Source: JBEKTW01 sp049515655
GTDB lineage: Bacteria; Bacteroidota; Ignavibacteria; UBA10030; SZUA-254
Assembly (NCBI GenBank): GCA_049515655.1
Contig: JBEKTW010000007.1
Coordinates: 62,001 to 126,000, forward strand
DNA length: 64,000 nt
Reading direction: 5' to 3'
The translations under genes were made by a program, and so were the position numbers. Below are positions 48,892-58,216 of the stretch, one piece after another. The number at the start of each line of letters is the position of its first letter. Positions within the stretch are counted from its first letter, which is position 1. The notes below the pieces were generated by a model. It ran no database searches, was not told the DNA's origin, and worked only from the letters and a program-made list of their open reading frames with translations.

Positions 48892-50979
48892 ATGGCGGAT
48901 GTGCAATCCCCGGGTGAGAGTCAAAAATTTCGATCGTTCGTCCCGGCTGAGACGGACATGAAAGAATTCACGGTTCGGGCACTCCTGATCGGGTTGGTGA
49001 TGTGCGTGGTGCTTGGTGCCGCAAACGCGTATCTTGGTTTGAAGGCGGGCATGACAATCGCGGCAACGTATCCGGCTGCGGTCATCGGCATGGCAGTTCT
49101 CAAGATGATGAAAGGTTCGCTCCTTGAAGAGAACTTCGCGCGTACTGTCGGTTCAATCGGAGAGTCGGTTGCCGCGGGTGCGATCTTCACAATACCGGCA
49201 TTTGTTATCCTAGGGCTCTGGAAGTTTGACCCAGCGAACATGACGAGAGAATACATGCTTGCAACAGCGTTGATGATCTTAGGTGGTATTCTCGGAATTA
49301 TGTTCGTCACCATTTTGCGCCGCGTAATGGTTGAGGATGCGTCGCTCCCCTTCCCCGAATCCGTGGCAGCAAGCTCCATCCACAAAGCCGGCCAGCGCGG
49401 TGCCGAGGCAGCGATGCAGCTGTTTCGAGCGATGGGTGTCGGCGCGGTCGTTAAACTCCTTGCCCGCCAAGATATCGACACCAAGGATGGATTCGGAGTG
49501 TTCTTCTACCAAAATGGATTTCAACTGGCAGTGGGGAAAATCAAGGAAGGCCTCGTTCGCCTCGGTTTAACGAAGGATGCGCATACCATCGATGCAGGCG
49601 GCATCACGTCGATCTTCGCGCCCGATGTTACTCCGGCGTACATCGGTGTCGGTTACATTATTGGTCCGGAGTTAGGCGCGCTGAACTTTGCAGGCGGGCT
49701 GCTTGCCTGGGGACTCTTTGTGCCGCTTCTTGTCTTTTTCCTTGGCCCCCATCTCATCGGTCAGTACACTGCACCCGACGGAACACAAAACTGGGCAGCG
49801 CTCACTTCACATATTTATCGGTTCATTGTCCGACCAATCGCAGTCGGAGGGATGCTCGTTGGTGCCTGTTACACTCTCTGGCGAATGCGGAAAAACCTCG
49901 TCCTCGGCATCAAGCGCGGGATTGCCGATGTTCGTAAGGCAGCCACAGCCGAAACGACTACGGTGCGCACGGAGCATGACCTTTCTTTCAAAGTCGTTCT
50001 CCTCGGCATAGCGGTGGTTTTCGTTCTCATGGTGGCCCTCTACTTCTATTTCACACAAATGATGAGCGGTGCAATCCTGGCCGCGATTGTCATGCTTGTT
50101 ACGGGATTCTTCTTTGCAGCCGTTTCGGGAAACCTCGTTGGAATGATCGGCTCGTCAAACAACCCGATTTCCGGGCTCACTCTCGCGACGACAATCGTTG
50201 CTGCGCTCACGATGGTCATTGTGGGCACAACCGGTATTCAAGGTGTGGCAGCGGTGCTGGGTGTCGCAGCGGTCGTTTGCGTCTCGTCAGCTGTGGCCGG
50301 TGAGATGTTGCAAGACCTGAAAGTCGGGCATATCCTCGGAGGTACTCCATGGAAAATGCAGGTTGGGGATATTATCGGCGTAGTACTGGCAGGCATGGTC
50401 ATGTTCTTTCCACTCTATGTCTTGCACAACGCCGACCTGGCGTCAAATCCTCAGACGGGTGGGTTTGGAGGCAGAGCTCTCCCCGCGCCGCAGGCCGGAC
50501 TCATGGCGGCACTTTCGCAAGGGATTGTTGGTGGAGAAATGGCCTGGCCATTGGTGATAGTTGGGATTGCCCTCGGCGTTTCGCTGATCCTCATTAGAGT
50601 GAAAAGCCCCATGCTATTCTCCGTCGGAATGTATCTCCCGCTCGGTACGACATTCGCGATTTTCATGGGTGGATTGATTCGCGGTATCGTGGACAAGAGG
50701 AAGGCAAAGCGCGGCTTCAACGATGCGCAGAAAGCTCGCGTTGAAAATGCTGGTGTGCTCGCCGCCTCCGGGTTCATTGCGGGTGAGGCATTGATGGGTC
50801 TTTTGATTGCCGCGGTAGTGTTTTTCACCGGCTCATTCCCATCGCTTTCGGTGTTTGACCCGTTTGCGGGGTGGATGGCTATACCTGTGTTCGGTTTACT
50901 TGCAGTCTATCTCGTGATTGTTCCGATGAGAAAAGCTGGTTCGCCCGATGAACCCGCACCTCCCACGGCAATCATGTGA
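48892..50979 (+). CDS. OPT-family oligopeptide transporter
   Basis: The 695-residue protein has about 15 hydrophobic segments. The OPT pattern is visible: ELTVRALLIG-like start (KEFTVRALLIGLVMCVVLGA), NAYLGLKAGMTIAATYPAAV, LPFPESVAASSIHKAGQ, and later SSNNPISGLTLATTI and GGTPWKMQVGDIIGVV. OPT transporters take up small peptides or metal chelates. The PepD dipeptidase gene follows 163 bp downstream, which fits peptide use. Confidence 0.95.
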   Translation: MADVQSPGESQKFRSFVPAETDMKEFTVRALLIGLVMCVVLGAANAYLGLKAGMTIAATYPAAVIGMAVLKMMKGSLLEENFARTVGSIGESVAAGAIFTIPAFVILGLWKFDPANMTREYMLATALMILGGILGIMFVTILRRVMVEDASLPFPESVAASSIHKAGQRGAEAAMQLFRAMGVGAVVKLLARQDIDTKDGFGVFFYQNGFQLAVGKIKEGLVRLGLTKDAHTIDAGGITSIFAPDVTPAYIGVGYIIGPELGALNFAGGLLAWGLFVPLLVFFLGPHLIGQYTAPDGTQNWAALTSHIYRFIVRPIAVGGMLVGACYTLWRMRKNLVLGIKRGIADVRKAATAETTTVRTEHDLSFKVVLLGIAVVFVLMVALYFYFTQMMSGAILAAIVMLVTGFFFAAVSGNLVGMIGSSNNPISGLTLATTIVAALTMVIVGTTGIQGVAAVLGVAAVVCVSSAVAGEMLQDLKVGHILGGTPWKMQVGDIIGVVLAGMVMFFPLYVLHNADLASNPQTGGFGGRALPAPQAGLMAALSQGIVGGEMAWPLVIVGIALGVSLILIRVKSPMLFSVGMYLPLGTTFAIFMGGLIRGIVDKRKAKRGFNDAQKARVENAGVLAASGFIAGEALMGLLIAAVVFFTGSFPSLSVFDPFAGWMAIPVFGLLAVYLVIVPMRKAGSPDEPAPPTAIM

Positions 50980-51142
50980 AAATGGTGCAGAAGCATGGAA
51001 GAGAGTCATCGCTCATCCAAGCTTCCGAGTGAAGCTTGATGTGCAGGGAAGCTTTGTGTGGAACCATTGCGAAGACTCATGCGCGACGGGTTTTTGATAA
51101 TTGAAGAAACCGCAAACTAACAAATAGAAAAGGAGAAACATT

Positions 51143-52600
51143 GTGTCAAGTGCTATTGAAGGATTAAAACCAGAACTCGTGTGGAAATACTTTGCCGAAA
51201 TTTCCCGCATCCCCCGCGGTTCCAAGAACGAGGCCGCGATATCAAAACACATCGTTGAGACGGCGAAGAAACTCGGCCTGCAGGTCAAACAGGATCGCCT
51301 GGGGAATGTTGTGGTAAAGAAGCCGGCGTCGCCGGGCAAGCAGCAAGTCCATCCGATCTGTTTGCAGGGGCATCTCGATATGGTGTGCGAAAAAAATGCC
51401 GATAAGATCCACGACTTCACGAAGGATCCCATTGAGCTTGTGCGAAAAGGAAACTTAATGATGGCGAACGGCACAACGCTTGGGGCCGACAACGGTGTCG
51501 CCGTAGCTACGAATCTTGCCATCATGGAAGATAAATCCCTTGAACATGGCCCCCTCGAACTGTTATTCACGATTGATGAAGAAACCGGTTTGACGGGCGC
51601 CAGCAACCTCGCCCACGATTTTCTCGAAAGCAAAACGCTGATGAATCTCGACTCCGAGGAAGAAGGAGCTCTCTACGTCGGCTGCTCGGGCGGCAAAGAT
51701 ACCGTGGCGACGTGGAAGGCGGGGTTCGAAAAAGCTCCCGCGCAAACGGTGGCTGTCCGGCTGAAAGTCTCCGGGCTGCGGGGCGGACATTCAGGATTGG
51801 AGATCGAGAAGGGCCGCGGGAACGCGATAAAGATTATCAACAGGGTTCTGATAGAGCTTTCCTCTCTCGGTGCGCGGCTTTCGGCTATCGATGGCGGAAA
51901 TAAACGTAATGCCATCCCGCGCGAGTGTGAGGCAATCCTTTTCATCCCGAAAAAGAACATCGACGGGGCGAAAAAGGTAGTCGCCCGTTACAACACGACC
52001 GTGAGATCGGAATTCGCAACCGTGGAAAAAGATCTTTCCATCGCCATGACGGAAGTGTCGGGCGGGAAGAAGGAAAAGGTCGTTAAAAAAGCCATGCAGA
52101 AGAAACTTTGTCAGACCATTTCCGCCCTGCCTCACGGTGTCATCAAGATGAGCGCGGATATTTCATGGCTGGTGGAGACATCGACGAATGTCGCCGTCAT
52201 CAACACGACGAAGAACGCCATCGTGCTTGCAACGAGTCAGCGGAGCCCGGTCGCATCCGAGCTCGACGAGATCGTTCAAACGGTTGCGACTATTTTTGAG
52301 CTTGGCGCTGCCGCCGTGGAACAAACCGACGGATATCCCGGCTGGAAACCCAATCTCGAGTCGCCTATCCTCAAGCTCGCGATCAACACTTACAAATCCC
52401 TCTACGGAAAAGAACCCGAAGTGAAAGCCGTCCACGCCGGACTCGAATGCGGCATCATCGGCGAGAGGTTTCCCGGAATAGACATGGTCTCCCTCGGTCC
52501 GACGCTCGAGGCCGTGCATTCACCGGAGGAAAAGATTTTCATCGATACCGTTGACAAGTTCTGGAAGTACTTGCTGGCGATTTTGAAATCGGTTACATAA
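51143..52600 (+). CDS. pepD: Aminoacyl-histidine dipeptidase (PepD-like, M20 family)
   Basis: The 485-residue protein (GTG start, with AAAAGGAG 7-14 bases upstream) has HPICLQGHLDMV (metal ligand His and Asp), GTTLGADNGVAVA, FTIDEETGLTGA (catalytic Glu pair), SGLRGGHSGLEI and HAGLECG near the end. These identify the M20C Xaa-His dipeptidases. Placed after a peptide transporter, it probably degrades imported dipeptides in the cytoplasm. Confidence 0.95.
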   Translation: MSSAIEGLKPELVWKYFAEISRIPRGSKNEAAISKHIVETAKKLGLQVKQDRLGNVVVKKPASPGKQQVHPICLQGHLDMVCEKNADKIHDFTKDPIELVRKGNLMMANGTTLGADNGVAVATNLAIMEDKSLEHGPLELLFTIDEETGLTGASNLAHDFLESKTLMNLDSEEEGALYVGCSGGKDTVATWKAGFEKAPAQTVAVRLKVSGLRGGHSGLEIEKGRGNAIKIINRVLIELSSLGARLSAIDGGNKRNAIPRECEAILFIPKKNIDGAKKVVARYNTTVRSEFATVEKDLSIAMTEVSGGKKEKVVKKAMQKKLCQTISALPHGVIKMSADISWLVETSTNVAVINTTKNAIVLATSQRSPVASELDEIVQTVATIFELGAAAVEQTDGYPGWKPNLESPILKLAINTYKSLYGKEPEVKAVHAGLECGIIGERFPGIDMVSLGPTLEAVHSPEEKIFIDTVDKFWKYLLAILKSVT

Positions 52601-52632
52601 CACGTACCCGGATCCCGAAGTAATCTGCTAAC

Positions 52633-52657
52633 GTGCGACGCCGTTTGCGCGTCGCAC
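52633..52657 (+). terminator. Rho-independent terminator after pepD
   Basis: GTGCGACGC (52633-52641) pairs with GCGTCGCAC (52649-52657) across 7 nt and is followed by TGCTGTTTTTG. The stem core GTCGCAC also occurs in the terminator at 26298-26326. Confidence 0.8.
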
Positions 52658-52814
52658 TGCTGTTTTTGTCAATGATGTTGTCTTACATCAGGCATTTTGA
52701 ACCTTGCCCCCCCGCGAAGACAAGGCAGGTCCCTTTCTTTGCTTCTTCCCATATTTTTCTCTATTTTGGTTTGTTTTTCAAAAACAGCTGTCTCACCACA
52801 TAGGTGTCGAACGC

Positions 52815-54110
52815 ATGACTGATCCCAGTATCCAACCTCTCGCAACCGATCGTCCCACGCCCCCACGCTGGTATCGCTGGCTGGTGCTGATCTTCGTGAG
52901 TCTCACGATGTTCGGCAATTATTACGTGTACGATGCCCTGAGTCCGCTTGCGGATGTGCTGAAGCAGCAACTCGGCTTCAGCGATGAGAATATTGGACTG
53001 CTTCAGGCGTTGTACAGCTTTCCGAACATCTTTACCGTTCTGCTCGGTGGCGTCGTGATCGACCGGATCGGGGTCCGGAAATCCATCTTCATCTTTGGCG
53101 TCCTGTGCTTTGTGGGTGCCGTCATCACGGTTCTCACTCCGTCGCTTTGGGTCATGGGAGCGGGACGTCTGGTGTTCGGCATGGGCGCAGAATCGCTGAT
53201 TGTTGCCGTGACAACCGCACTTGCCAAATGGTTCAGAGGCAAAGAACTGAGCTTCGCGTTCGGAATCAACCTGTTGATCGCACGGGCCGGTTCATTCGCC
53301 GCGCTGAACTCCCCGTCATGGGCGAGCTGGGCATTCAAGGACTGGCGACTGCCTTTCCTCATAGCGACAGGGATATCGACGCTGTGTGTGGTCGGCGCTG
53401 TCATCTACTGGGCGATGGAGGTACGTGCAGAGAAGCAGTACTCGCTTGGCGAAGCATCGACGGATAAGGTTGTGTTCGCCGACCTTTTTAAGTTTGGCGT
53501 TTCCTATTGGTACATTGTCATGTTGTGCATCGTGTTCTACTCGGCGATCTTCCCCTTCCAGACATTTGCGGTGAAGTTCTTCATGGAGGCCCATGGTGCC
53601 TCGCGCGAGGAAGGCGGTTTCCTGTCGAGTATGCTAACCCTGTTTGCCATGTTTGCGACACCGCTGTTCGGATTGATGGCCGACAGGTTCGGAAAACGCT
53701 CGCTCATGATGATGTTCGGCTCATTCCTTCTCATCCCGGTCTACCTGATGATGGCGTATACTCATATGACCCTGTACCTGCCGATGGCAATGATGGGAGT
53801 GGCCTTCTCGTTGATCCCTGCTGTGATGTGGCCCTCAGTCGCGTACATCGTCGACCAGTCGAAGCTCGGAACTGCCTACGGTTTGATGACGATGATCCAG
53901 AACATCGGACTCTTCGGTTTTAATCTTCTGATCGGATGGGCGAATGACTACTCCGGCGCAAGCCAGGCAAATCCTGGCGGATACTCGCTCGGCATGTGGA
54001 TCTTCTCGTGTCTTGGATTTTTCGGAGTGCTCTTCGCTTTTCTCCTGAGAAGAAATGAAACGGGTCCGCATGCGCACGGATTGGAGACAATCACAACGAC
54101 GAGCAAGTGA
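52815..54110 (+). CDS. Major facilitator superfamily transporter
   Basis: The start at 52815 (MTDPSIQPLATDRPTPPRWY) is preferred because the longer frame begins in a Cys/Phe-rich stretch with no family match. The 431-residue protein has twelve likely helices and the MFS loop motif GGVVIDRIGVRKSIF between helices 2 and 3, with a second copy GLMADRFGKRSLMMM after helix 8. The substrate is unknown. Confidence 0.92.
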   Translation: MTDPSIQPLATDRPTPPRWYRWLVLIFVSLTMFGNYYVYDALSPLADVLKQQLGFSDENIGLLQALYSFPNIFTVLLGGVVIDRIGVRKSIFIFGVLCFVGAVITVLTPSLWVMGAGRLVFGMGAESLIVAVTTALAKWFRGKELSFAFGINLLIARAGSFAALNSPSWASWAFKDWRLPFLIATGISTLCVVGAVIYWAMEVRAEKQYSLGEASTDKVVFADLFKFGVSYWYIVMLCIVFYSAIFPFQTFAVKFFMEAHGASREEGGFLSSMLTLFAMFATPLFGLMADRFGKRSLMMMFGSFLLIPVYLMMAYTHMTLYLPMAMMGVAFSLIPAVMWPSVAYIVDQSKLGTAYGLMTMIQNIGLFGFNLLIGWANDYSGASQANPGGYSLGMWIFSCLGFFGVLFAFLLRRNETGPHAHGLETITTTSK

Positions 54111-54167
54111 AAGGGTATTTTCGATTTACGAATTGCGATTTACGATTCTAATAATGTCGGAGGCAGT

Positions 54168-54530
54168 ATGAATGAGGAGGAATTAAAACAACGGTGCAAG
54201 GCAATGGCCTTGCGAGTAATCAGACTTGTCATGGCGCTGCCGAAGAATAATGTTGGTGCTGTATTGGGCAAACAACTCGCCCGGTCTGCAACATCTGTCG
54301 CAGCAAACTATCGGGCGACTTGCAAGGCACGGTCGAAGGCGGATTTCTTGTCGAAGCTTGGAGTTGTGGAGGAGGAGGCTGACGAGACACAGCTATGGAT
54401 TGAATTGATTATTGATTCAGGTATAGTGAGAGCATCGCGTGCAGTCAATTTGTTGGATGAAGTTAAACAATTGACAGCTATCTTCGCTGCTTCAAGAATC
54501 ACTGCACGGAAGAACTCCGCGGAATTGTAA
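54168..54530 (+). CDS. S23-type four-helix bundle protein (copy 4)
   Basis: The 120-residue protein (start has AGGAG-like GGAGGCAG upstream) contains LVMALPKNNVGAVLGKQLAR, SATSVAANYRATCKARSKADF and EEEADETQLWIELIIDSG, the second major subgroup of the PF05635 family. It is followed by a fragment of a near copy. The bases between the MFS stop and this gene are a GATTTACGAATT-type repeat (about 54124-54148), and GATTTACAATC recurs downstream (54556-54566). Confidence 0.9.
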   Translation: MNEEELKQRCKAMALRVIRLVMALPKNNVGAVLGKQLARSATSVAANYRATCKARSKADFLSKLGVVEEEADETQLWIELIIDSGIVRASRAVNLLDEVKQLTAIFAASRITARKNSAEL

Positions 54531-54570
54531 ATAGCAAAGCACTTTCACGGCGAACGATTTACAATCGACA

Positions 54571-54678
54571 AAGATTGAAAGTCTCTTGAATGAGGTCTGC
54601 CAGCTTACAGCAATAATGGCAGCGTCAAGGATTGCCGCTCGCCGAAATCAAGATTCAGGACCAAGAAAACAAGTGTAA
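54571..54678 (+). pseudogene. C-terminal remnant of a fifth S23 gene
   Basis: Codons 54571-54675 read KIESLLNEVCQLTAIMAASR, then IAARRNQDSG and a stop. This matches the end of copy 4 (NLLDEVKQLTAIFAASRITA) closely, with about 13 of 20 identical positions in the core. There is no start codon or N-terminal part, so it is a leftover of a tandem second copy or of a replaced one. Confidence 0.75.
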
Positions 54679-54685
54679 CTTGTAA

Positions 54686-55081
54686 ATGCCAGAGTATTTG
54701 CACGAAAAGCATTTCAGCCTCGACCAGGCCCGGAGAATGCTGTCGGGAATCACGAAACTTGTCGAGGAGATCACGAGATTGAAGCACAGACTCAATGAGC
54801 TGGGATTCGACATCTATCGCCACCAGTACTTTGGCGGAAGTGGCCCGAACGGACTGAGATTTTTTCCCCGGGAAATGGAGCAACTTGTCGAGATCGCAAA
54901 GAAGCTCGATAAGAAGGGTATTCTGATCAAAAGTTTCGATGAAGGACTCATCGATTTCCCGCATATTCGTTCCAACGGAGAGGAAGTCTATTTGTGCTGG
55001 AAAGTGGGCGAAGGTGATATTCAGTACTGGCACACTATCCCCGATGGCTTTGCGGGGAGAAGATCCATCAAAGAGCTGTGA
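54686..55081 (+). CDS. DUF2203 family protein
   Basis: The 131-residue protein begins MPEYLHEKHFSLDQARRMLSG and ends with VYLCWKVGEGDIQYWHTIPDGFAGRRSI, the conserved C-terminal block of DUF2203. GLIDFPHIR precedes it. The function of DUF2203 is unknown. It starts 7 bases after the S23 remnant. Confidence 0.88.
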   Translation: MPEYLHEKHFSLDQARRMLSGITKLVEEITRLKHRLNELGFDIYRHQYFGGSGPNGLRFFPREMEQLVEIAKKLDKKGILIKSFDEGLIDFPHIRSNGEEVYLCWKVGEGDIQYWHTIPDGFAGRRSIKEL

Positions 55082-55196
55082 AGGAATGCGGAAGAGCCAG
55101 GGGCCTACCGGTGCCGGACCATGCCGGAGTGAATGCGTGAATTATTGACTTTCATTCAATTTTTCCTCAAATTTACGTAGACAAACGTACGCTCGA

Positions 55197-55586
55197 ATGG
55201 CACCTTTTGTACGAAAAAGAATCCTCGCCGTAGACGATAATATGACTATGGTGAATGAAATCAAACGGTGGATCGTCATCGCGGGATACGATGCCGAGTG
55301 TGCTACCAGCGGGAAGGAAGCACTGGAGAAAATCCAGAAAGAATCTTTCGACCTTGTGATTCTTGACGCGATGATGCCGGAAATGAACGGCTTCGAAGTC
55401 GCGCGCCAGATTCGAACTCTTTACCCCGACGCGAAAATCCCGATCATCATGCTCACCGGGCTGAAAGTTCAAGCAGACGTCATGTCGGCGCATTCTGCCG
55501 GGGTTAACGAGCTGATCACGAAACCCGTCGAGTTCGATGAGCTGGTTGGCAAGATTACCCACTATCTCAAGAGCCCATTCCGATGA
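55197..55586 (+). CDS. Stand-alone response-regulator receiver protein 1
   Basis: The 129-residue protein is a single CheY-like receiver domain: ILAVDDNMTMVNEIK (acidic pair), VILDAMMPEMNGFE with the phospho-acceptor Asp, IIMLTGLK (Thr) and ITKPVEFDELV (Lys-Pro). There is no output domain. A second receiver gene follows 67 bp downstream. No histidine kinase is in the window. Confidence 0.93.
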   Translation: MAPFVRKRILAVDDNMTMVNEIKRWIVIAGYDAECATSGKEALEKIQKESFDLVILDAMMPEMNGFEVARQIRTLYPDAKIPIIMLTGLKVQADVMSAHSAGVNELITKPVEFDELVGKITHYLKSPFR

Positions 55587-55653
55587 CCCGTTTCGATGTA
55601 TTGACCGTTGTGTTTTTTTCGCCCACATTCTTTAAATGGAAAGGATAGGATGT

Positions 55654-56037
55654 ATGGCAGAATCATGGAAGAAAAAGATTTTTGTCGTTGACGATGACCC
55701 GATGTTCATCATGTCGATCAAAGGTCTGCTCACTGGAGCAGGGTATGACGTCGATACGGCGATGACCGGCAAGGACGCGTTGGAAAAACTCGGTAAGGGG
55801 ATGCCGGATCTCATCATCATCGATGTCATCATGAAAGACATGAACGGGTTCGTGCTGACACGGGCGATCCGGGAGGTCGACAAGAAGGTTCCCATCATCA
55901 TTTTGACGGGAATGAGAGCGGAGTCGGACAAGTTCGAAGCCAAATTGGCCGGCGCCAATGAATACATGAATAAACCCGTTGCCCCGGATGACCTCTTGCG
56001 GCGCATGAAGTCGCTCATGGGTCCGGTGATTCGATAG
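55654..56037 (+). CDS. Stand-alone response-regulator receiver protein 2
   Basis: The start at 55654 has AAGGA eight bases upstream; an ATG at 55636 lacks one. The 127-residue protein is a receiver domain with IFVVDDDPMFIMSIK, LIIIDVIMKDMNGFV (phospho-acceptor Asp), IIILTGMR and YMNKPVAPDDLL. It resembles receiver 1 and is likely a duplicate. Output and kinase partner are unknown. Confidence 0.93.
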   Translation: MAESWKKKIFVVDDDPMFIMSIKGLLTGAGYDVDTAMTGKDALEKLGKGMPDLIIIDVIMKDMNGFVLTRAIREVDKKVPIIILTGMRAESDKFEAKLAGANEYMNKPVAPDDLLRRMKSLMGPVIR

Positions 56038-56126
56038 TTGTAGACTGGGGAAGAGTTTCATCGATTTATGACACGGTTGATGATCGTGTCAAGTGAGAGG
56101 CGTTCCGTCAAAGAGAATCCGCACGC

Positions 56127-58142
56127 ATGCCATTCAAACTCATCACAGATCTAGCACCCAGCGGCGACCAGCCTGAAGCAATCCGTCAACTCATCGAAGG
56201 CGTGCGGCGGGGGGACAAGTACCAAACGCTTCTTGGCGTCACAGGGAGCGGCAAGACCTTCACCATCTCGAACGTCATCGCGACGCTGCAGAAGCCGGTG
56301 CTGGTCATGTCGCACAACAAGACGCTCGCAGCGCAATTGTACGGCGAATTCAGGCAATTCTTTCCGCACGACCGGGTGGAGTTCTTCATCAGTTACTACG
56401 ACTATTACCAGCCGGAAGCGTATATTCCCCATACCGACACCTACATTGCGAAGGACGCGTCGATCAATGACGAGATCGACCGGCTCCGGCTGCGAGCGAC
56501 GAGTGCGCTGCTGGGTGAGCAGAAGAACGTGATCGTTGTCGCTTCGGTAAGCTGTATCTACGGCATCGGAGCACCCGAGGAATGGTTGGAGCAAATGGTG
56601 CCGGTTCGAAAAGGTCAGACCATCGAGCGCAACCAGCTCCTGCGCAAGTTGCTCGACATTCATTACCTTCGCAACGATTTTGAATTTACGCGCGGGACGT
56701 TTCGTGTACGCGGCGACATTGTTGAAATCATCCCCGCCGGCGAGAATGAAGAGGCACTTCGCATTCAGTTCTTCGGTGACGAGATCGAGAAGATTTCATA
56801 CATCAACCGCATGACTGGCGACGTCAGGGAGGAAACGGACTCCGAGATCATTTATCCGGCGAAACATTTTGTGACTTCCCGGCCGACACTGGAGCGTGCT
56901 CTCACAGGCATCGAGGAGGAATTGCGGGAACGGCTGTCTGAATTTCGCCGTCAGGGGAAACTCCTCGAAGCACAGCGGCTTGAGCAGAGAACGCGTTTCG
57001 ATATGGAAATGATGCGGGAAATAGGATACTGCAGCGGCATTGAAAACTACTCCCGTCATATTGCGGGCCGTCAGCCCGGTTCCCGGCCATACTGTTTGTT
57101 CGATTACCTCCCGAAAGATTTTCTCCTCGTGATCGATGAATCCCACGTGACCGTTCCCCAGATAGGAGGTATGTGGCATGGAGACCGTTCGCGCAAGACG
57201 ACACTTGTCGAACATGGATTCCGTCTGCCCTCGGCACTCGACAACCGTCCGCTGACGTTTGAAGAATGGGAGGCCAGCGTCAACCAGGTTATTTTCGTCA
57301 GTGCGACGCCCGGCCCCTACGAGCTGGAGAAGTGCAAAGGCGTCGTGGTGGAGCAGGTCATCCGCCCGACCGGCCTGGTGGATCCACCGGTCGAGGTGCG
57401 CGCCGTGAAAAACCAGATCGACGATTTGATCGCGGAGATCCGTTCACGCACCAAGCTCCACGAACGCTGCCTTGTCACGACGCTGACCAAACGCATGGCG
57501 GAGGACCTGTCGAAGTATCTCAGCGACATCAATATCAAGGTGCGATACATTCATTCTGAGATTGACGCCCTTGAGCGTGTGGAAATTCTGCGCGACCTGC
57601 GCCTTGGTGATTTCGATGTGCTTGTCGGCGTAAATCTCCTCAGGGAAGGTCTGGATTTGCCCGAGGTTTCCCTCGTCGCGATTCTCGATGCCGACAAAGA
57701 AGGCTTCCTGCGCTCGGAACGTTCCTTGATTCAAACCGCCGGGCGGACGGCAAGAAACCTCAACGGGAAAGTCGTATTGTATGCGGATACCGTCACGGGT
57801 TCCATGGAAAGAATGTTGAGCGAAACGCGGCGGCGGAGATTGAAGCAAATCGAATTCAATACTGAGCACGGCATTACGCCTAAGACAATCTACAAAACGA
57901 CGGAAGAGGTGCTCGCAAGCACCGCGGTTGCCGACATGAAGGCATCGTACGATGCCCGGCGCGAACGGGCTGCCGCGCCGAAAATTGAGGAAAACATCCT
58001 GCGTCACCTAACGGACGAGCAGCGAAGAGATATGATCGAGGAGTTGAAAGCTGCCATGCGCAGCGCCGCCCGCGACCTTGAGTTTGAGCGTGCCGCTAGG
58101 TTGCGCGACGAAATCGACCGGCTTGAGAAAATGAAAAAGTGA
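56127..58142 (+). CDS. uvrB: UvrABC excinuclease subunit B
   Basis: The 671-residue protein has Walker A GVTGSGKT (37-44), the beta-hairpin region YYDYYQPEAYIPHTDTYI, the DEAD-like motif LLVIDESHVTVPQIGGMWHG, the helicase motif QTAGRTARN and a C-terminal UVR motif (AARDLEFERAARLRDEI). UvrB verifies damage and recruits UvrC in nucleotide excision repair. Length is normal. Confidence 0.98.
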   Translation: MPFKLITDLAPSGDQPEAIRQLIEGVRRGDKYQTLLGVTGSGKTFTISNVIATLQKPVLVMSHNKTLAAQLYGEFRQFFPHDRVEFFISYYDYYQPEAYIPHTDTYIAKDASINDEIDRLRLRATSALLGEQKNVIVVASVSCIYGIGAPEEWLEQMVPVRKGQTIERNQLLRKLLDIHYLRNDFEFTRGTFRVRGDIVEIIPAGENEEALRIQFFGDEIEKISYINRMTGDVREETDSEIIYPAKHFVTSRPTLERALTGIEEELRERLSEFRRQGKLLEAQRLEQRTRFDMEMMREIGYCSGIENYSRHIAGRQPGSRPYCLFDYLPKDFLLVIDESHVTVPQIGGMWHGDRSRKTTLVEHGFRLPSALDNRPLTFEEWEASVNQVIFVSATPGPYELEKCKGVVVEQVIRPTGLVDPPVEVRAVKNQIDDLIAEIRSRTKLHERCLVTTLTKRMAEDLSKYLSDINIKVRYIHSEIDALERVEILRDLRLGDFDVLVGVNLLREGLDLPEVSLVAILDADKEGFLRSERSLIQTAGRTARNLNGKVVLYADTVTGSMERMLSETRRRRLKQIEFNTEHGITPKTIYKTTEEVLASTAVADMKASYDARRERAAAPKIEENILRHLTDEQRRDMIEELKAAMRSAARDLEFERAARLRDEIDRLEKMKK

Positions 58143-58216
58143 TCCCGACTCTGTCGGGACCCGACTACTGTTCGCAAATCTCTACGGTTCCAGGTTCTTC
58201 GGAGGCTGCCACCTTA

